A stretch of DNA of 64,000 bases from JAWXBA01 sp048499805. GTDB taxonomy: Bacteria > Gemmatimonadota > Gemmatimonadetes > Gemmatimonadales > GWC2-71-9. The position numbers were made by a program, and so were the translations under genes. Below, piece by piece: positions 28,522 to 39,325 of the stretch. Under the pieces are notes generated by a model. It was not told where the DNA came from, searched no databases, and worked only from the letters and a program-made list of their open reading frames with translations. Position 1 is the stretch's first letter. Every line of letters starts with the position of its first letter. The stretch covers positions 62,001-126,000 of the forward strand of contig JASNZF010000002.1 in assembly GCA_048499805.1 (NCBI GenBank), given 5' to 3'.

Positions 28522-29415
28522 GTGAGTCTTGCTGCCCGGTCCAAGCGCAGCACGGTTCGTCCCGCGCAGATCGCCCGCGCGGTTGACGAAGGCCGTGAGA
28601 GTCTCGATTTGTACCTCGATGAGATCAGCCGCGTTCCGCTCCTCAGCCGGGACGAGGAGATGGAGCTCGCGCGGAAGGCGTTCCGCGGCAACGTGCTGGC
28701 CCAGGAAAAGCTGGCCCGGCACAACGTCCGGTTCGTCGTGTCCGTCGCCAAGAAGTTCCAGAATCGCGGCGTCCCCCTGGTCGACCTCATTGGCGAGGGC
28801 AACCTCGGCCTGATGACCGCCGCCCGGAAGTTTGATCCCGATCGAGGCGTCAAGTTCATCTCCTACGCCGTCTGGTGGATTCGCCAGGCGGTGCAGGCGG
28901 CGATCGCCCGGCACGGCCGCCCGGTTCGGGTGCCCCTCAACCGGACCGCCGACCTCTCGCGGCTCGGACGGACCACCACCCTCCTCAAGGAGCGGCTGGG
29001 GCGGATGCCGACCACCGAGGAACTCGCCCGGGCAACCGGGCTGACGGTCGAGGCGGTTCGCTCGCTCTCCGCCCTCAACTCCGAGGCGGTCCGGCTGGAC
29101 CACCCGACCCGCGACGGCGACGGCAACGAGCGGATCGAGCGCTTCACCGCCGCCGACCAGGAGGCGACCGACAGCAGCACGATGGCCAACAGCCAGACCA
29201 CGGACATCGAGGCGGCGCTGGCGGTCCTGCCCCCGCGCGATGCCAAGGTGCTGCGCCTGTACTTCGGTCTCGAGGATGGCAACAGCCGTACCCTCGAGGA
29301 GATCGGCCGGATGATGGGTGTCACCCGCGAGCGGATCAGGCAACTGCGCGACCGCGCCCTGCTCCGCCTGCGCGAGGGTGAGACCGGCGAGCGGCTGCGC
29401 GACCTGGTGGCCTGA
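28522..29415 (+). CDS. RNA polymerase sigma-70 family factor (RpoD/RpoS-like)
   Basis: This is a 297-residue protein. Region 1.2 reads LDLYLDEISRVPLLSRDEE. Regions 2.1-2.4 include HNVRFVVSVAKKFQNRGVPL, DLIGEGNLGLMTAARKFDP and FISYAVWWIRQAVQAAIARH. Region 3 follows from RTTTLLKERLGRMPTTEEL, and region 4 ends TRERIRQLRDRALLRLRE. It lacks the long region 1.1 and so resembles group-2 or short primary factors. GTG 28522 is chosen because AGGAGG ends eight bases upstream; the TTG at 28516 is only two bases from AGGAGG. Whether it is the main sigma factor cannot be decided here. Confidence 0.9.
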   Translation: MSLAARSKRSTVRPAQIARAVDEGRESLDLYLDEISRVPLLSRDEEMELARKAFRGNVLAQEKLARHNVRFVVSVAKKFQNRGVPLVDLIGEGNLGLMTAARKFDPDRGVKFISYAVWWIRQAVQAAIARHGRPVRVPLNRTADLSRLGRTTTLLKERLGRMPTTEELARATGLTVEAVRSLSALNSEAVRLDHPTRDGDGNERIERFTAADQEATDSSTMANSQTTDIEAALAVLPPRDAKVLRLYFGLEDGNSRTLEEIGRMMGVTRERIRQLRDRALLRLREGETGERLRDLVA

Positions 29416-29425
29416 GGAGGGGTGA

Positions 29426-29480
29426 GAGGTAAGAGGTAAGAGGTAAGAGGTAAGAGGTAAGAGGTAAGAGGTAAGAGGAA
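29426..29480 (+). repeat. Tandem 7-bp repeat (GAGGTAA), seven copies
   Basis: Seven uninterrupted copies of GAGGTAA run from 29426 to 29474, followed by a partial GAGG. The tract begins 10 bases after the sigma-factor stop codon. The same unit occurs in inverted orientation at 29613, right at the aconitase stop, so the two tracts could pair. Confidence 0.95.
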
Positions 29481-29490
29481 CGCACGAGAT

Positions 29491-29517
29491 CGGCCCCGGG
29501 GGATTCCTCCGGGGCCG
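29491..29517 (+). terminator. Hairpin between sigma factor and aconitase
   Basis: From 29491 to 29517, CGGCCCCGGGGG folds with CCTCCGGGGCCG into a 12-pair stem (one G-T) with a 3-base loop, followed by CTTCCGTT. It is placed to end the sigma-factor transcript. Confidence 0.6.
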
Positions 29518-29612
29518 CTTCCGTTCAGCCGCTGTCACCGGCGTCCGGCGCCGGCTAAACCGTCAACCCCCGCACTTCCGCCGCGCACCCCACACCTCTC
29601 CCCTCTCCCCTC

Positions 29613-29626
29613 TTACCTCTTACCTC

Positions 29627-29630
<4 letters not shown>
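29613..29630 (-). repeat. GAGGTAA repeat, two copies plus partial, inverted
   Basis: TTACCTC occurs twice (29613-29619 and 29620-29626), followed by TTAC. On the minus strand this reads GTAAGAGGTAAGAGGTAA, and the first TAA (29627-29629) is the aconitase stop codon itself. GGGGAGAGG-like purine sequence continues downstream. Confidence 0.9.
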
Positions 29631-32410
<2,780 letters not shown>

Positions 32411-32479
32411 GTCGGAGCAGGGCCTGTTGGAGTCGTGAAGTAATGGCGTTCCCCTGAAAATACACGGCTGAGCCGCCGG

Positions 32480-32812
32480 ATGGAGGCACCGCTGGCCATA
32501 CCCCACGCCATCACCCGCCGGGACGACGGGATCCTGATCGACTGGGATGCCCTGGGCCACCAGGCGCTCTTCGCCGCCCGGGCGCTGCGCCTCGCCTGTC
32601 CCTGCGCCGGCTGCGTGGAGGAAATGAGCGGTCGGCCGCTGCTTGACCCCGCGACGGTGCCCGAGGCGGTCCGCCCGGTGCAGGTGGCGCTGGTCGGCAC
32701 CTACGGGATCCGGGTGGCCTGGAGCGATGGCCACGGCACCGGGATCTACACCTTCGCGCGCCTGCGCGCCGACTGCCCCTGCCGTCGCTGCGCGGGCAGC
32801 CGCGATGGCTGA
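32480..32812 (+). CDS. DUF971 domain protein
   Basis: This is a 110-residue protein matching DUF971, the N-terminal domain of gamma-butyrobetaine hydroxylase-like proteins. It has RRDDGILIDWDALGHQALF, RLACPCAGCVEEMSGRPLL, GTYGIRVAWSDGHGTGIYTF and a C-terminal CPCRRCAG. The two cysteine pairs could bind zinc or an iron-sulfur centre. Stand-alone DUF971 proteins often sit near iron-sulfur or Mrp genes. Here the nearest is aconitase, read divergently. No reaction is assigned. Confidence 0.8.
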   Translation: MEAPLAIPHAITRRDDGILIDWDALGHQALFAARALRLACPCAGCVEEMSGRPLLDPATVPEAVRPVQVALVGTYGIRVAWSDGHGTGIYTFARLRADCPCRRCAGSRDG

Positions 32813-32881
32813 TGCTGGTGCGGGACGGCCTCCGGCTGTAACATCACTGGTTGATTCCTGGTGGACCGGGGGCCGAATCGC

Positions 32882-33190
32882 ATGATTGCAGGCCGGCAGT
32901 ATTGGGTCATCATCTGGTACCTGATCCTCGCGCTCGGGGTGCTCGGGCTTTGGACGGGGGTCTTCTGGGGGCGCCGCACCCACTGGAAGAACCTCGACGA
33001 AGTGCTCCGGGCCGTCGGCACCATCGCGGTGTCGGTGGGCATGCTGCTGCTGCTCTACGAAGTGCCCGGTTGGACCAGCGAGGCCCTCCTCGTGGCCTCA
33101 TTGCTCTGCTTCCTCATGGCCCTCATCTCGGGCCGGCGTCCTCCCCGACGGCGCTCCGACTCCGACGACAACGACAGCGCATCGCCGTGA
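32882..33190 (+). CDS. Small membrane protein, unknown
   Basis: This 102-residue protein has three predicted membrane helices: YWVIIWYLILALGVLGLWTG, AVGTIAVSVGMLLLLYEVPG and ALLVASLLCFLMALISG. It ends in a charged tail (RRPPRRRSDSDDNDS). ATG 32882 is preferred; a GTG at 32861 is possible. No family recognised. Its TGA overlaps the GTG of the PIG-L gene (GTGA), so it belongs to that operon. Confidence 0.6.
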   Translation: MIAGRQYWVIIWYLILALGVLGLWTGVFWGRRTHWKNLDEVLRAVGTIAVSVGMLLLLYEVPGWTSEALLVASLLCFLMALISGRRPPRRRSDSDDNDSASP

Positions 33191-35595
33191 CCCGGTTGCA
33201 CGGCACGGTGGCGGTGCTCACCGCTCTCGCAGCAGCCCCGGTGGTTCCCCTGGTGGCCCAGGGGACGGGCCCGTCCACGGGCGGGCTTGTGGCGCTCGAC
33301 CAGGAGCGCCGCATGGTCGGGCACACCCGGAGGGCCCTGATGATCGGGGCCCACCCGGACGATGAGGACACCGAGGTGCTCACGATCCTCGGGCGGGGGC
33401 AGGGGGTGGAGACGGCGTACCTCGCCCTCAACCGGGGCGAGGGGGGGCAGAACCTGATCGGCCCGGAGCTCGGCGAGGGGCTCGGGGTGATCCGCACCGG
33501 CGAACTCCTCGGCGCGCGCGCGGTCGATGGCGGGCGCCAGTTCTTCACCCGAAGCTACGACTACGGGTTCTCCAAGACCCTCGAGGAAGCGTGGCGGTTC
33601 TGGCCCCGGGATTCGGTCCTCAAGGACGTGGTGCGAATCATCCGCCGCTTCCAGCCCCAGATCGTGATCGCGGTCTTCACCGGTACCCCGCGTGACGGCC
33701 ACGGGCAGCACCAGGCGGCCGGATGGGCCGCCGCCGAGGCCTTCCGGGTGGCAGGCGATCCGACGGTTTTTCCGGAGCTGGAGCGTGAGGAGGGGCTGGC
33801 GGCATTCTCCCCCCTGAAGCTGTTCCGGGCACGGCCCGACTCGGCCTCGACGACGGTGGTGCTGGACGGAGGGGCCCTCGATCCTGCGCTGGGCCAGTCG
33901 TTCCGCCAGCTGGCGATGCGGAGCCGCAGCCTGCACCGGAGCCAGGACCAGGGCAGCCTGCAGGAAATCGGGCCCTCCGTCGCCCGGCTTGCCCTGGTGG
34001 AGGACCGTACCCGCGGCGGTCCCGGGCTCTGGGATGGGATCGACACCAGCGCGGTGCCCGACCATCCCGACCAGGTGCGGCATCGGTCCCGGATCCGGGC
34101 GATCGAGGCGGGCCTGGTGTTCGACCTCCTGCTCGACGACGCCAGGGTCGTTCCGGGCCAGGAGGTGACCGCCCGGGTCTCGGCATGGAACGCGGGCACC
34201 GGGCCGGTGACCGTGACCAGTGCCCTCGAGGGGCCGCTCGCCGGAGGCATCCGGTCGGGTGGGGAGTGCCTTCGCGATCCCGCCCCCGTGGCGCCGGGTC
34301 GCGTGCGCCATTGCAGCGTGGTCCTGCGCGTGCCCGAGGGCGCCCGCTGGTCGGTCCCCTACTACCTCGATCGTGAGCGCCAGGGAGCGTTCCACGCCTG
34401 GGGTGGAAACGCCGAGCAGTGGGGGCTTCCCTTCGAGGCCGATCCCCTCTCGGCGCGGTTCACCTTCCGGGTCGGGGCGGGGCCCGCATCCGTGCTGACT
34501 GTCGAGGCGCGGCATCGCTCCCGGGACCAGGCGTTCGGCGAGGTACGCCGGCCGATCCAGGTGGTGCCCCGCGTCGGGGTGTTGATGGAGACGCCCGCCG
34601 CTGTCTGGGTGCGCGGTGGTGGGCCGCAGGCAGTGATCGTGACGCTGCAGCACGGCGGCCGGGACAGCACGTCGGGCACCCTCAGCCTCGAGCTGCCGCC
34701 GGGGTGGGACGCGGTGCCAGCCCGGCGATTCACCCTCGACGCCGAGGACGGGATTCAGCGCCACCGGTTCGAGGTGCGGGCGCCGGCGGCGGCTCCTGAA
34801 GGCCGCTACGAAATCCATGCGGTGGCCCGCACCCAGGCCGGGGAGCGGTTCACGCTCGGGATGCAGGCAGTGGAATATCCCCATGTGGAACCCCGCCTGC
34901 TGCCCCGGCCGGCGGTGACCGCGGTGCAGCTCACCGAGGTGGTCCTCCCGGCGCTGGAGCGGGTGGGGTACGTGCGAGGTGCCTCCGACCTGGTGCCGGA
35001 GGCGTTGCGGGCGGTTGGCGTCCCCCTCGAACTGCTTGACCCGGGGGCGTTGGCCCAGGGCGATCTCTCGCGCTATGACGTGATCGTGATCGGAAGCCGG
35101 GCCTACGAAACCGATCCGGTGCTGGTGGAGCAGACGCCCCGACTGCTGGAATGGGTCCGGGGCGGGGGACGGCTGGTGGTGCAGTACCAGCAGCAGGCCT
35201 ATTTCGGTGGGGGCCACGCGCCGTATCCGCTCGCCCTGGCCCCTCGCGGCCACGACCGGGTCACCGATGAGGGGGCTGCGGTGGCGCTGCTTCGGCCTGA
35301 CGCCGCGCCCTTCCAGGCGCCCAACCGGCTGGGGGAGGGGGATTGGGCCGGGTGGATCCAGGAGCGCGGGCTGTACTTCCCCCGGACCTGGGATCCCGCC
35401 TGGACCTCCTTCCTGGCCATGCATGATCCGGGCGAGGAGCCGCTCGAGGGCGGCCTGCTGGCGGCACGACTCGGGCAGGGGACATACATTTACACCGGCC
35501 TCAGTTTCTTCCGCCAGCTCCCCGCCGCGGTTCCGGGTGCGCTGCGCCTGTTCCTGAATCTCCTCGGATACACGCACCATGCCCTCACCCCGTGA
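33187..35595 (+). CDS. Large exported PIG-L-family deacetylase
   Basis: This is an 802-residue protein. GTG 33187 overlaps the previous stop and opens a signal peptide ending VVPLVAQGT. The PIG-L/LmbE domain (about residues 45-300) has the zinc motif GAHPDDEDTEVLTIL, the LNRGEGGQNLIG motif and the second His motif RDGHGQHQAAGWAA. After it come beta-sandwich segments (about 320-570) and a Rossmann-like C-terminal domain (YDVIVIGSRAYETDP, GGRLVVQYQQQAYF) resembling a ThuA or glutamine-amidotransferase-like fold. The family removes N-acetyl groups from sugars. Export and length suggest action on an extracellular glycan or glycoconjugate. Confidence 0.8.
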   Translation: MTRLHGTVAVLTALAAAPVVPLVAQGTGPSTGGLVALDQERRMVGHTRRALMIGAHPDDEDTEVLTILGRGQGVETAYLALNRGEGGQNLIGPELGEGLGVIRTGELLGARAVDGGRQFFTRSYDYGFSKTLEEAWRFWPRDSVLKDVVRIIRRFQPQIVIAVFTGTPRDGHGQHQAAGWAAAEAFRVAGDPTVFPELEREEGLAAFSPLKLFRARPDSASTTVVLDGGALDPALGQSFRQLAMRSRSLHRSQDQGSLQEIGPSVARLALVEDRTRGGPGLWDGIDTSAVPDHPDQVRHRSRIRAIEAGLVFDLLLDDARVVPGQEVTARVSAWNAGTGPVTVTSALEGPLAGGIRSGGECLRDPAPVAPGRVRHCSVVLRVPEGARWSVPYYLDRERQGAFHAWGGNAEQWGLPFEADPLSARFTFRVGAGPASVLTVEARHRSRDQAFGEVRRPIQVVPRVGVLMETPAAVWVRGGGPQAVIVTLQHGGRDSTSGTLSLELPPGWDAVPARRFTLDAEDGIQRHRFEVRAPAAAPEGRYEIHAVARTQAGERFTLGMQAVEYPHVEPRLLPRPAVTAVQLTEVVLPALERVGYVRGASDLVPEALRAVGVPLELLDPGALAQGDLSRYDVIVIGSRAYETDPVLVEQTPRLLEWVRGGGRLVVQYQQQAYFGGGHAPYPLALAPRGHDRVTDEGAAVALLRPDAAPFQAPNRLGEGDWAGWIQERGLYFPRTWDPAWTSFLAMHDPGEEPLEGGLLAARLGQGTYIYTGLSFFRQLPAAVPGALRLFLNLLGYTHHALTP

Positions 35596-35631
35596 GTCCC
35601 CCCTGACCCGCATCTCCCGCCGGCGCGTGGC

Positions 35632-36852
35632 ATGACCGAACCCGCAGGCCAGCGTGAGGAACTGAAGCGCCTGAGTGTCCTGATCGCCGCGAGTGGCGTG
35701 GACATGATCGGGTTCGCCATCGTCCTCCCGCTGCTCCCGTTCTATGCGCTCGAGCACGATGCCAGCCCCCTCCAGGTCGGGCTGCTGATCTCGGCATTCT
35801 CCGTCGCGCAGTTGATCTTCGCACCGGTCTGGGGGCGGGTGTCGGACCGCTATGGCCGGCGGCCGGCTCTCCTGATCGGCCTCACCTCGGCGGCGATGGC
35901 GTACGTGGTGTTCGCCTTTGCCGACACCCTGCTCCTGCTCTTTCTCTCCCGGCTGGTGCAGGGCGCCGGGGGCGGGACCACCGCGGTGGCCCAGGCCTAT
36001 GTGGCCGATACCATTGCTCCGAAGCGCCGGGCGCGGGCCCTTGGCTGGCTCTCGGCGGCCACCGCCGTGGGGATCATGGTCGGCCCGGTGATCGGGTCGT
36101 TCGCCTCGCGCTGGGGCCAGGCGGCGCCCGGGCTCGTCGCCGCATCGCTCTGCCTCCTCAACATTGCGTTTGCCTGGCGCTGGTTGCCCGAGTCGCGGAT
36201 CCCGGATCCGAACGCCGCACCGTCCCGGAAGACCCCCGTCTGGCGGGCCACGATGCAGGTGATCGCACGACCGGGGAGCCCGGTTCCGCGCCTGATCTGG
36301 ATCTACGCCGCGGGGATGCTCGGCTTCAGCTCCATGACCGCGGCGTTGACCCTGTATCTCGAGGCCGACTTCGGGGTGACCACCGAGACCATCGGGTTCG
36401 TGTTCCTGTACATGGGGGCGCTTTCCCTGATCATGCGGTCCGTCCTCCTGGGACCGATCATCTCCCGGCTCGGCGAACGGGGGACGATGCGGAGCGGCAC
36501 CGTGCTGCTGACCGTGGGGCTGCTCCTGCTCCCCTGGCCGGCCGGCATCCTCCTGCTCGCCCCGGTCCTGGCGCTGGTCCCGATCGGCACCGCACTGCTC
36601 TTTCCCGCCACGACCTCGCTGATCTCCCAATCCACCCCGCGGGATGAACTGGGGATGACCATGGGCGTGGCCCAGACCTTTGCCGGCCTGTCGCGGGTGG
36701 TTGCGCCGTTGGTGGCCACCTGGGCGTTCGGGGCGCTCAATCATGGCTCTCCGTTCCTCATCGCCGGGGTGGTGGTGGCGGGTGTGGGGGTCCTGGCGTT
36801 CCGGTCCACCGATCGGCCCGCCCCGGAACCGCTCCAGGAGGGCGCCGCATGA
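35632..36852 (+). CDS. MFS drug-efflux-type transporter
   Basis: This is a 406-residue protein with twelve predicted helices. The signature loop between helices 2 and 3 reads FAPVWGRVSDRYGRRPALLIG, and motif C-like Gly/Pro sequence (AVGIMVGPVIGSFASRWG) lies in helix 5. This is the DHA1 (TetA/Bmr-like) drug:proton antiporter subfamily. The substrate is unknown. The start is 36 bases after the PIG-L gene, and the M3 peptidase gene overlaps its stop as ATGA. Confidence 0.85.
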   Translation: MTEPAGQREELKRLSVLIAASGVDMIGFAIVLPLLPFYALEHDASPLQVGLLISAFSVAQLIFAPVWGRVSDRYGRRPALLIGLTSAAMAYVVFAFADTLLLLFLSRLVQGAGGGTTAVAQAYVADTIAPKRRARALGWLSAATAVGIMVGPVIGSFASRWGQAAPGLVAASLCLLNIAFAWRWLPESRIPDPNAAPSRKTPVWRATMQVIARPGSPVPRLIWIYAAGMLGFSSMTAALTLYLEADFGVTTETIGFVFLYMGALSLIMRSVLLGPIISRLGERGTMRSGTVLLTVGLLLLPWPAGILLLAPVLALVPIGTALLFPATTSLISQSTPRDELGMTMGVAQTFAGLSRVVAPLVATWAFGALNHGSPFLIAGVVVAGVGVLAFRSTDRPAPEPLQEGAA

Positions 36853-38564
36853 CCGTCCGTGACTTGACCCCCGAGCGCCTTCGCGACGCGACCTGGGAGG
36901 ATGTGCTTCCGTGGTATGCCGAGCTGGTCGCGGAGCCGCTGGACCGGGCTGGGGTGCCCGACTGGCTGGCGCGGTGGTCGCACCTCGAGTCCTGCCTCAG
37001 CGAGGCGGCCTCGCTGGCCCTGATCGCGTATACCTGCGATACCGCGGATGCCGCCAAGGAACAGGCCCACCTGCGGTTCACGTCCGAGATCCTGCCCCGG
37101 GCCGAGGAACAGGGCGTCCGCCTTGCCCGCCGGCTGGTGGATTCCGGCTGGAGCAGTCCGGAAATGGAAGTACCCATCGCCCGGTTCCGGACCGCGATCC
37201 AGATCTTCCGCGAGGCCAATGTCCCGCTGTTTGCCGAGCTGGAGTCGCTGTCCAGCTCGTACCAGCGGATCACCGGCTCGATGACGGCCGAATGGGAGGG
37301 GGAGCGGCGGCCCCTGCCGATGCTGGCGCCCCTGATTCAGGATCCCGATCGGGCGGTGCGTGAACGGGCCTGGCGGGCCTTCATCGCGCCATACCAGGCC
37401 CACCAGGAGCCGCTCGCCGACCTGTTCGACACGATGCGGACCCTGCGGCAGCGAGCTGCTGCCCAGTCGGGCTTTGCCAACTACCGGGACTACAGCTTCG
37501 CCGCCAAGTGCCGGGTCGACTACACCCCGGGCGACTGCGAGCAGTTCCACGCCGCGGTGGCCGAGGTCGTGGTGCCCGCCGTGGGCCGGGTCATGCGGAT
37601 GCGGCAGGAGCGGCTGGGGCTCGACCGCCTGCGCCCGTGGGACCTCGCGGTCGACCCCTGGGGCAGCGCGCCGCTCCGCCCCTATCGGGACGATGCAGAC
37701 CTGTCCCGGCGGGCGGCCGCGGTCTTTGGGCGGGTCGATCCCGAACTGGCTGGCTGGTTCCAGCTGATGATCGATGAGGGGTTGCTCGACCTCGGGAGCC
37801 GGGAAGGGAAGGCGCCGGGTGGGTACTGCGACACCCTCCACCACCGTGGTCGCCCGTTCATCTTCATGAACGGCTCGGGGGTGCTGGAGGACGTGACCAC
37901 CCTGCTGCACGAGGCGGGGCACTCGTTCCATGCCATCGCCTCGCACCGCTGGCCGCTGATCTGGCAGCGCCACCCCAGCTCCGAGTCCGCCGAACTGGCC
38001 TCGATGTCGATGGAGCTCCTGGCCGGGGCACACCTGGGGCCACCGGGTGGCTTCCTGGCCGAGCCGGAGGTGCGCCGGGCCCGGCTGGCCCACCTCGAGG
38101 ATGTGCTCCTGAGCTTGACCCACATCGCGTCGGTCGACGCGTTCCAGACCTGGATCTACACCTCGCCGGACGGGGCCGACCGCCATGCGCGGGACGCCGA
38201 GTGGTTGCGGCTGCGGGACCGATTCGAGACCGGCGCCGACTGGTCGGGGCTTGAACCGGAGCGGATCGCCCGGTGGTACCGGCAGCTTCACATCTTCCTT
38301 TACCCGTTCTACTACATCGAATACGGGATCGCCCAGCTGGGCGCCCTGCAGGTCTGGCGCAATGCCCGGCAGGACCCCGCGGGGGCCGCCCGGGAGTACC
38401 GGGAGTTCCTTGCCCTTGGGGCCACCCGGCCGCTGCCGGCGCTCTACCGGGCGGCCGGGGCGGAGCTCGTCTTCGACCGGGATCGGATGGCCGGGCTCAT
38501 CGGGCTGGTCGAGGAGGAGATCGGGGCCCTGGCGGCGGGAATGCCCGAGGTTGCGTCCCACTGA
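36849..38564 (+). CDS. M3-family oligoendopeptidase (PepF-like)
   Basis: This is a 571-residue cytoplasmic metallopeptidase. The zinc motif is LLHEAGHSFHAIASH at about residue 353, with the third ligand expected in ESAELASMSMELLAG. The N-terminal helical lid region (FREANVPLFAELESLSSSYQ) and SGFANYRDYSF match oligoendopeptidase F. It degrades short peptides. Translation is coupled to the MFS gene (ATGA overlap), which might mean a peptide or drug link, but this is only context. Confidence 0.9.
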   Translation: MTVRDLTPERLRDATWEDVLPWYAELVAEPLDRAGVPDWLARWSHLESCLSEAASLALIAYTCDTADAAKEQAHLRFTSEILPRAEEQGVRLARRLVDSGWSSPEMEVPIARFRTAIQIFREANVPLFAELESLSSSYQRITGSMTAEWEGERRPLPMLAPLIQDPDRAVRERAWRAFIAPYQAHQEPLADLFDTMRTLRQRAAAQSGFANYRDYSFAAKCRVDYTPGDCEQFHAAVAEVVVPAVGRVMRMRQERLGLDRLRPWDLAVDPWGSAPLRPYRDDADLSRRAAAVFGRVDPELAGWFQLMIDEGLLDLGSREGKAPGGYCDTLHHRGRPFIFMNGSGVLEDVTTLLHEAGHSFHAIASHRWPLIWQRHPSSESAELASMSMELLAGAHLGPPGGFLAEPEVRRARLAHLEDVLLSLTHIASVDAFQTWIYTSPDGADRHARDAEWLRLRDRFETGADWSGLEPERIARWYRQLHIFLYPFYYIEYGIAQLGALQVWRNARQDPAGAAREYREFLALGATRPLPALYRAAGAELVFDRDRMAGLIGLVEEEIGALAAGMPEVASH

Positions 38565-38632
38565 GAAACCCCCGAGATTGATGGGGTTCAGCACCGACCG
38601 GCCGGTCGTCGGACTCCCCTGGAGGGTATTGG

Positions 38633-38851
38633 ATGGCGAAGGAAGAAGGCATTGAGATGGATGGGGTCGTGCAGGAGGTCCTGCCCGACCGGAACTACCG
38701 GGTGCTCCTCGAAAACGGGCACACCATCCTGGCGTACGCCGCCGGCAAGATGAGCAAGTTCAAGATCCGGGTGCTGGAGGGCGACCGGGTGAGTGTGGTC
38801 CTCTCTCCGTACGACCTGACCCGCGGGCGGGTCATCTACCGCCACAAGTAG
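38633..38851 (+). CDS. infA: Translation initiation factor IF-1
   Basis: This 72-residue protein has the full OB-fold IF-1 sequence: EGIEMDGVVQEVLPDRNYRV, NGHTILAYAAGKMSKFKIRV, GDRVSVVLSPYDLTRGRVIY. It blocks the ribosomal A site during initiation and works with IF-2 and IF-3. Here it stands outside the usual ribosomal-protein cluster, between a peptidase and a cold-shock gene. GGAGGG lies seven bases upstream of ATG 38633. It ends at a strong bidirectional hairpin. Confidence 0.97.
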   Translation: MAKEEGIEMDGVVQEVLPDRNYRVLLENGHTILAYAAGKMSKFKIRVLEGDRVSVVLSPYDLTRGRVIYRHK

Positions 38852-38878
38852 CGGCTGGCTGCGACTGGCCCCTCAACG

Positions 38879-38912
38879 ACGACGGGCCGCTCCCTGGGGA
38901 GCGGCCCGTCGT
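38879..38912. terminator. Bidirectional hairpin between infA and the cold-shock gene
   Basis: ACGACGGGCCGCTCCC (38879-38894) pairs perfectly with GGGAGCGGCCCGTCGT (38897-38912), 16 complementary positions. It separates two convergent, probably highly expressed genes. No clear T-run flanks it on either side. Confidence 0.75.
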
Positions 38913-38933
38913 GCGTTGCAGCCTGGGAACTGC

Positions 38934-39146
38934 TCAGGAGGCCTTGGTGACGTTTTCGGCCGCCGGACCCTTGGCACCCTGGACGACATCGAACTCGACC
39001 TTGTCGCCCTCTGCGAGACTGCGGAAGCCATCCATCCGAATGGCAGAGTGATGGACGAAGCAGTCCTTTTCGCCGTTCTCGGGGGTGATGAACCCAAACC
39101 CCTTGGCGTCGTTGAACCACTTCACGGTGCCGAGCATGCGAGCCAT
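38934..39146 (-). CDS. Cold-shock protein (CspA family)
   Basis: This is a 70-residue OB-fold RNA chaperone: GTVKWFNDAKGFGFITPENG, the RNP2-like FVHHSAIRMDGF, and EGDKVEFDVVQGAKGPAAEN. ATG 39146 has GGAG ten bases upstream. A consensus-like promoter at 39285-39313 would give a leader of about 130 bases, as in cold-shock genes whose leader acts as a thermosensor. It binds single-stranded RNA or DNA in the cytoplasm. Confidence 0.95.
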   Translation of the reverse strand: MARMLGTVKWFNDAKGFGFITPENGEKDCFVHHSAIRMDGFRSLAEGDKVEFDVVQGAKGPAAENVTKAS

Positions 39147-39284
39147 ACCGAGGTACTCCTGATAGTGTGACACCCCCCAGCACCATCCGGTGCGGGTGGG
39201 CTTCGCGGGTCGCGGGCCAGTCCCACGCCCTGGAAGAACAACCCACCCCGGACGGCGGTCCGACCGCGGCAGGCAATCCGGGCG

Positions 39285-39313
39285 AATATTGGAAATGGAA
39301 GTCCGATTGTCAA
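39285..39313 (-). promoter_or_regulatory. Promoter for the cold-shock gene
   Basis: On the minus strand TTGACA (39313-39308) is followed after exactly 17 bases by AATATT (39290-39285). The -35 is perfect and the -10 matches at four of six positions, including the key second and last bases. The start site would be near 39278, leaving an untranslated leader of about 130 bases. Confidence 0.7.
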
Positions 39314-39325
39314 GCCGGTGGCGGG

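Noticed and set aside
29426..29480. CRISPR array
   Set aside because: The unit is 7 bp with no spacers and no cas genes; it is a simple tandem repeat.
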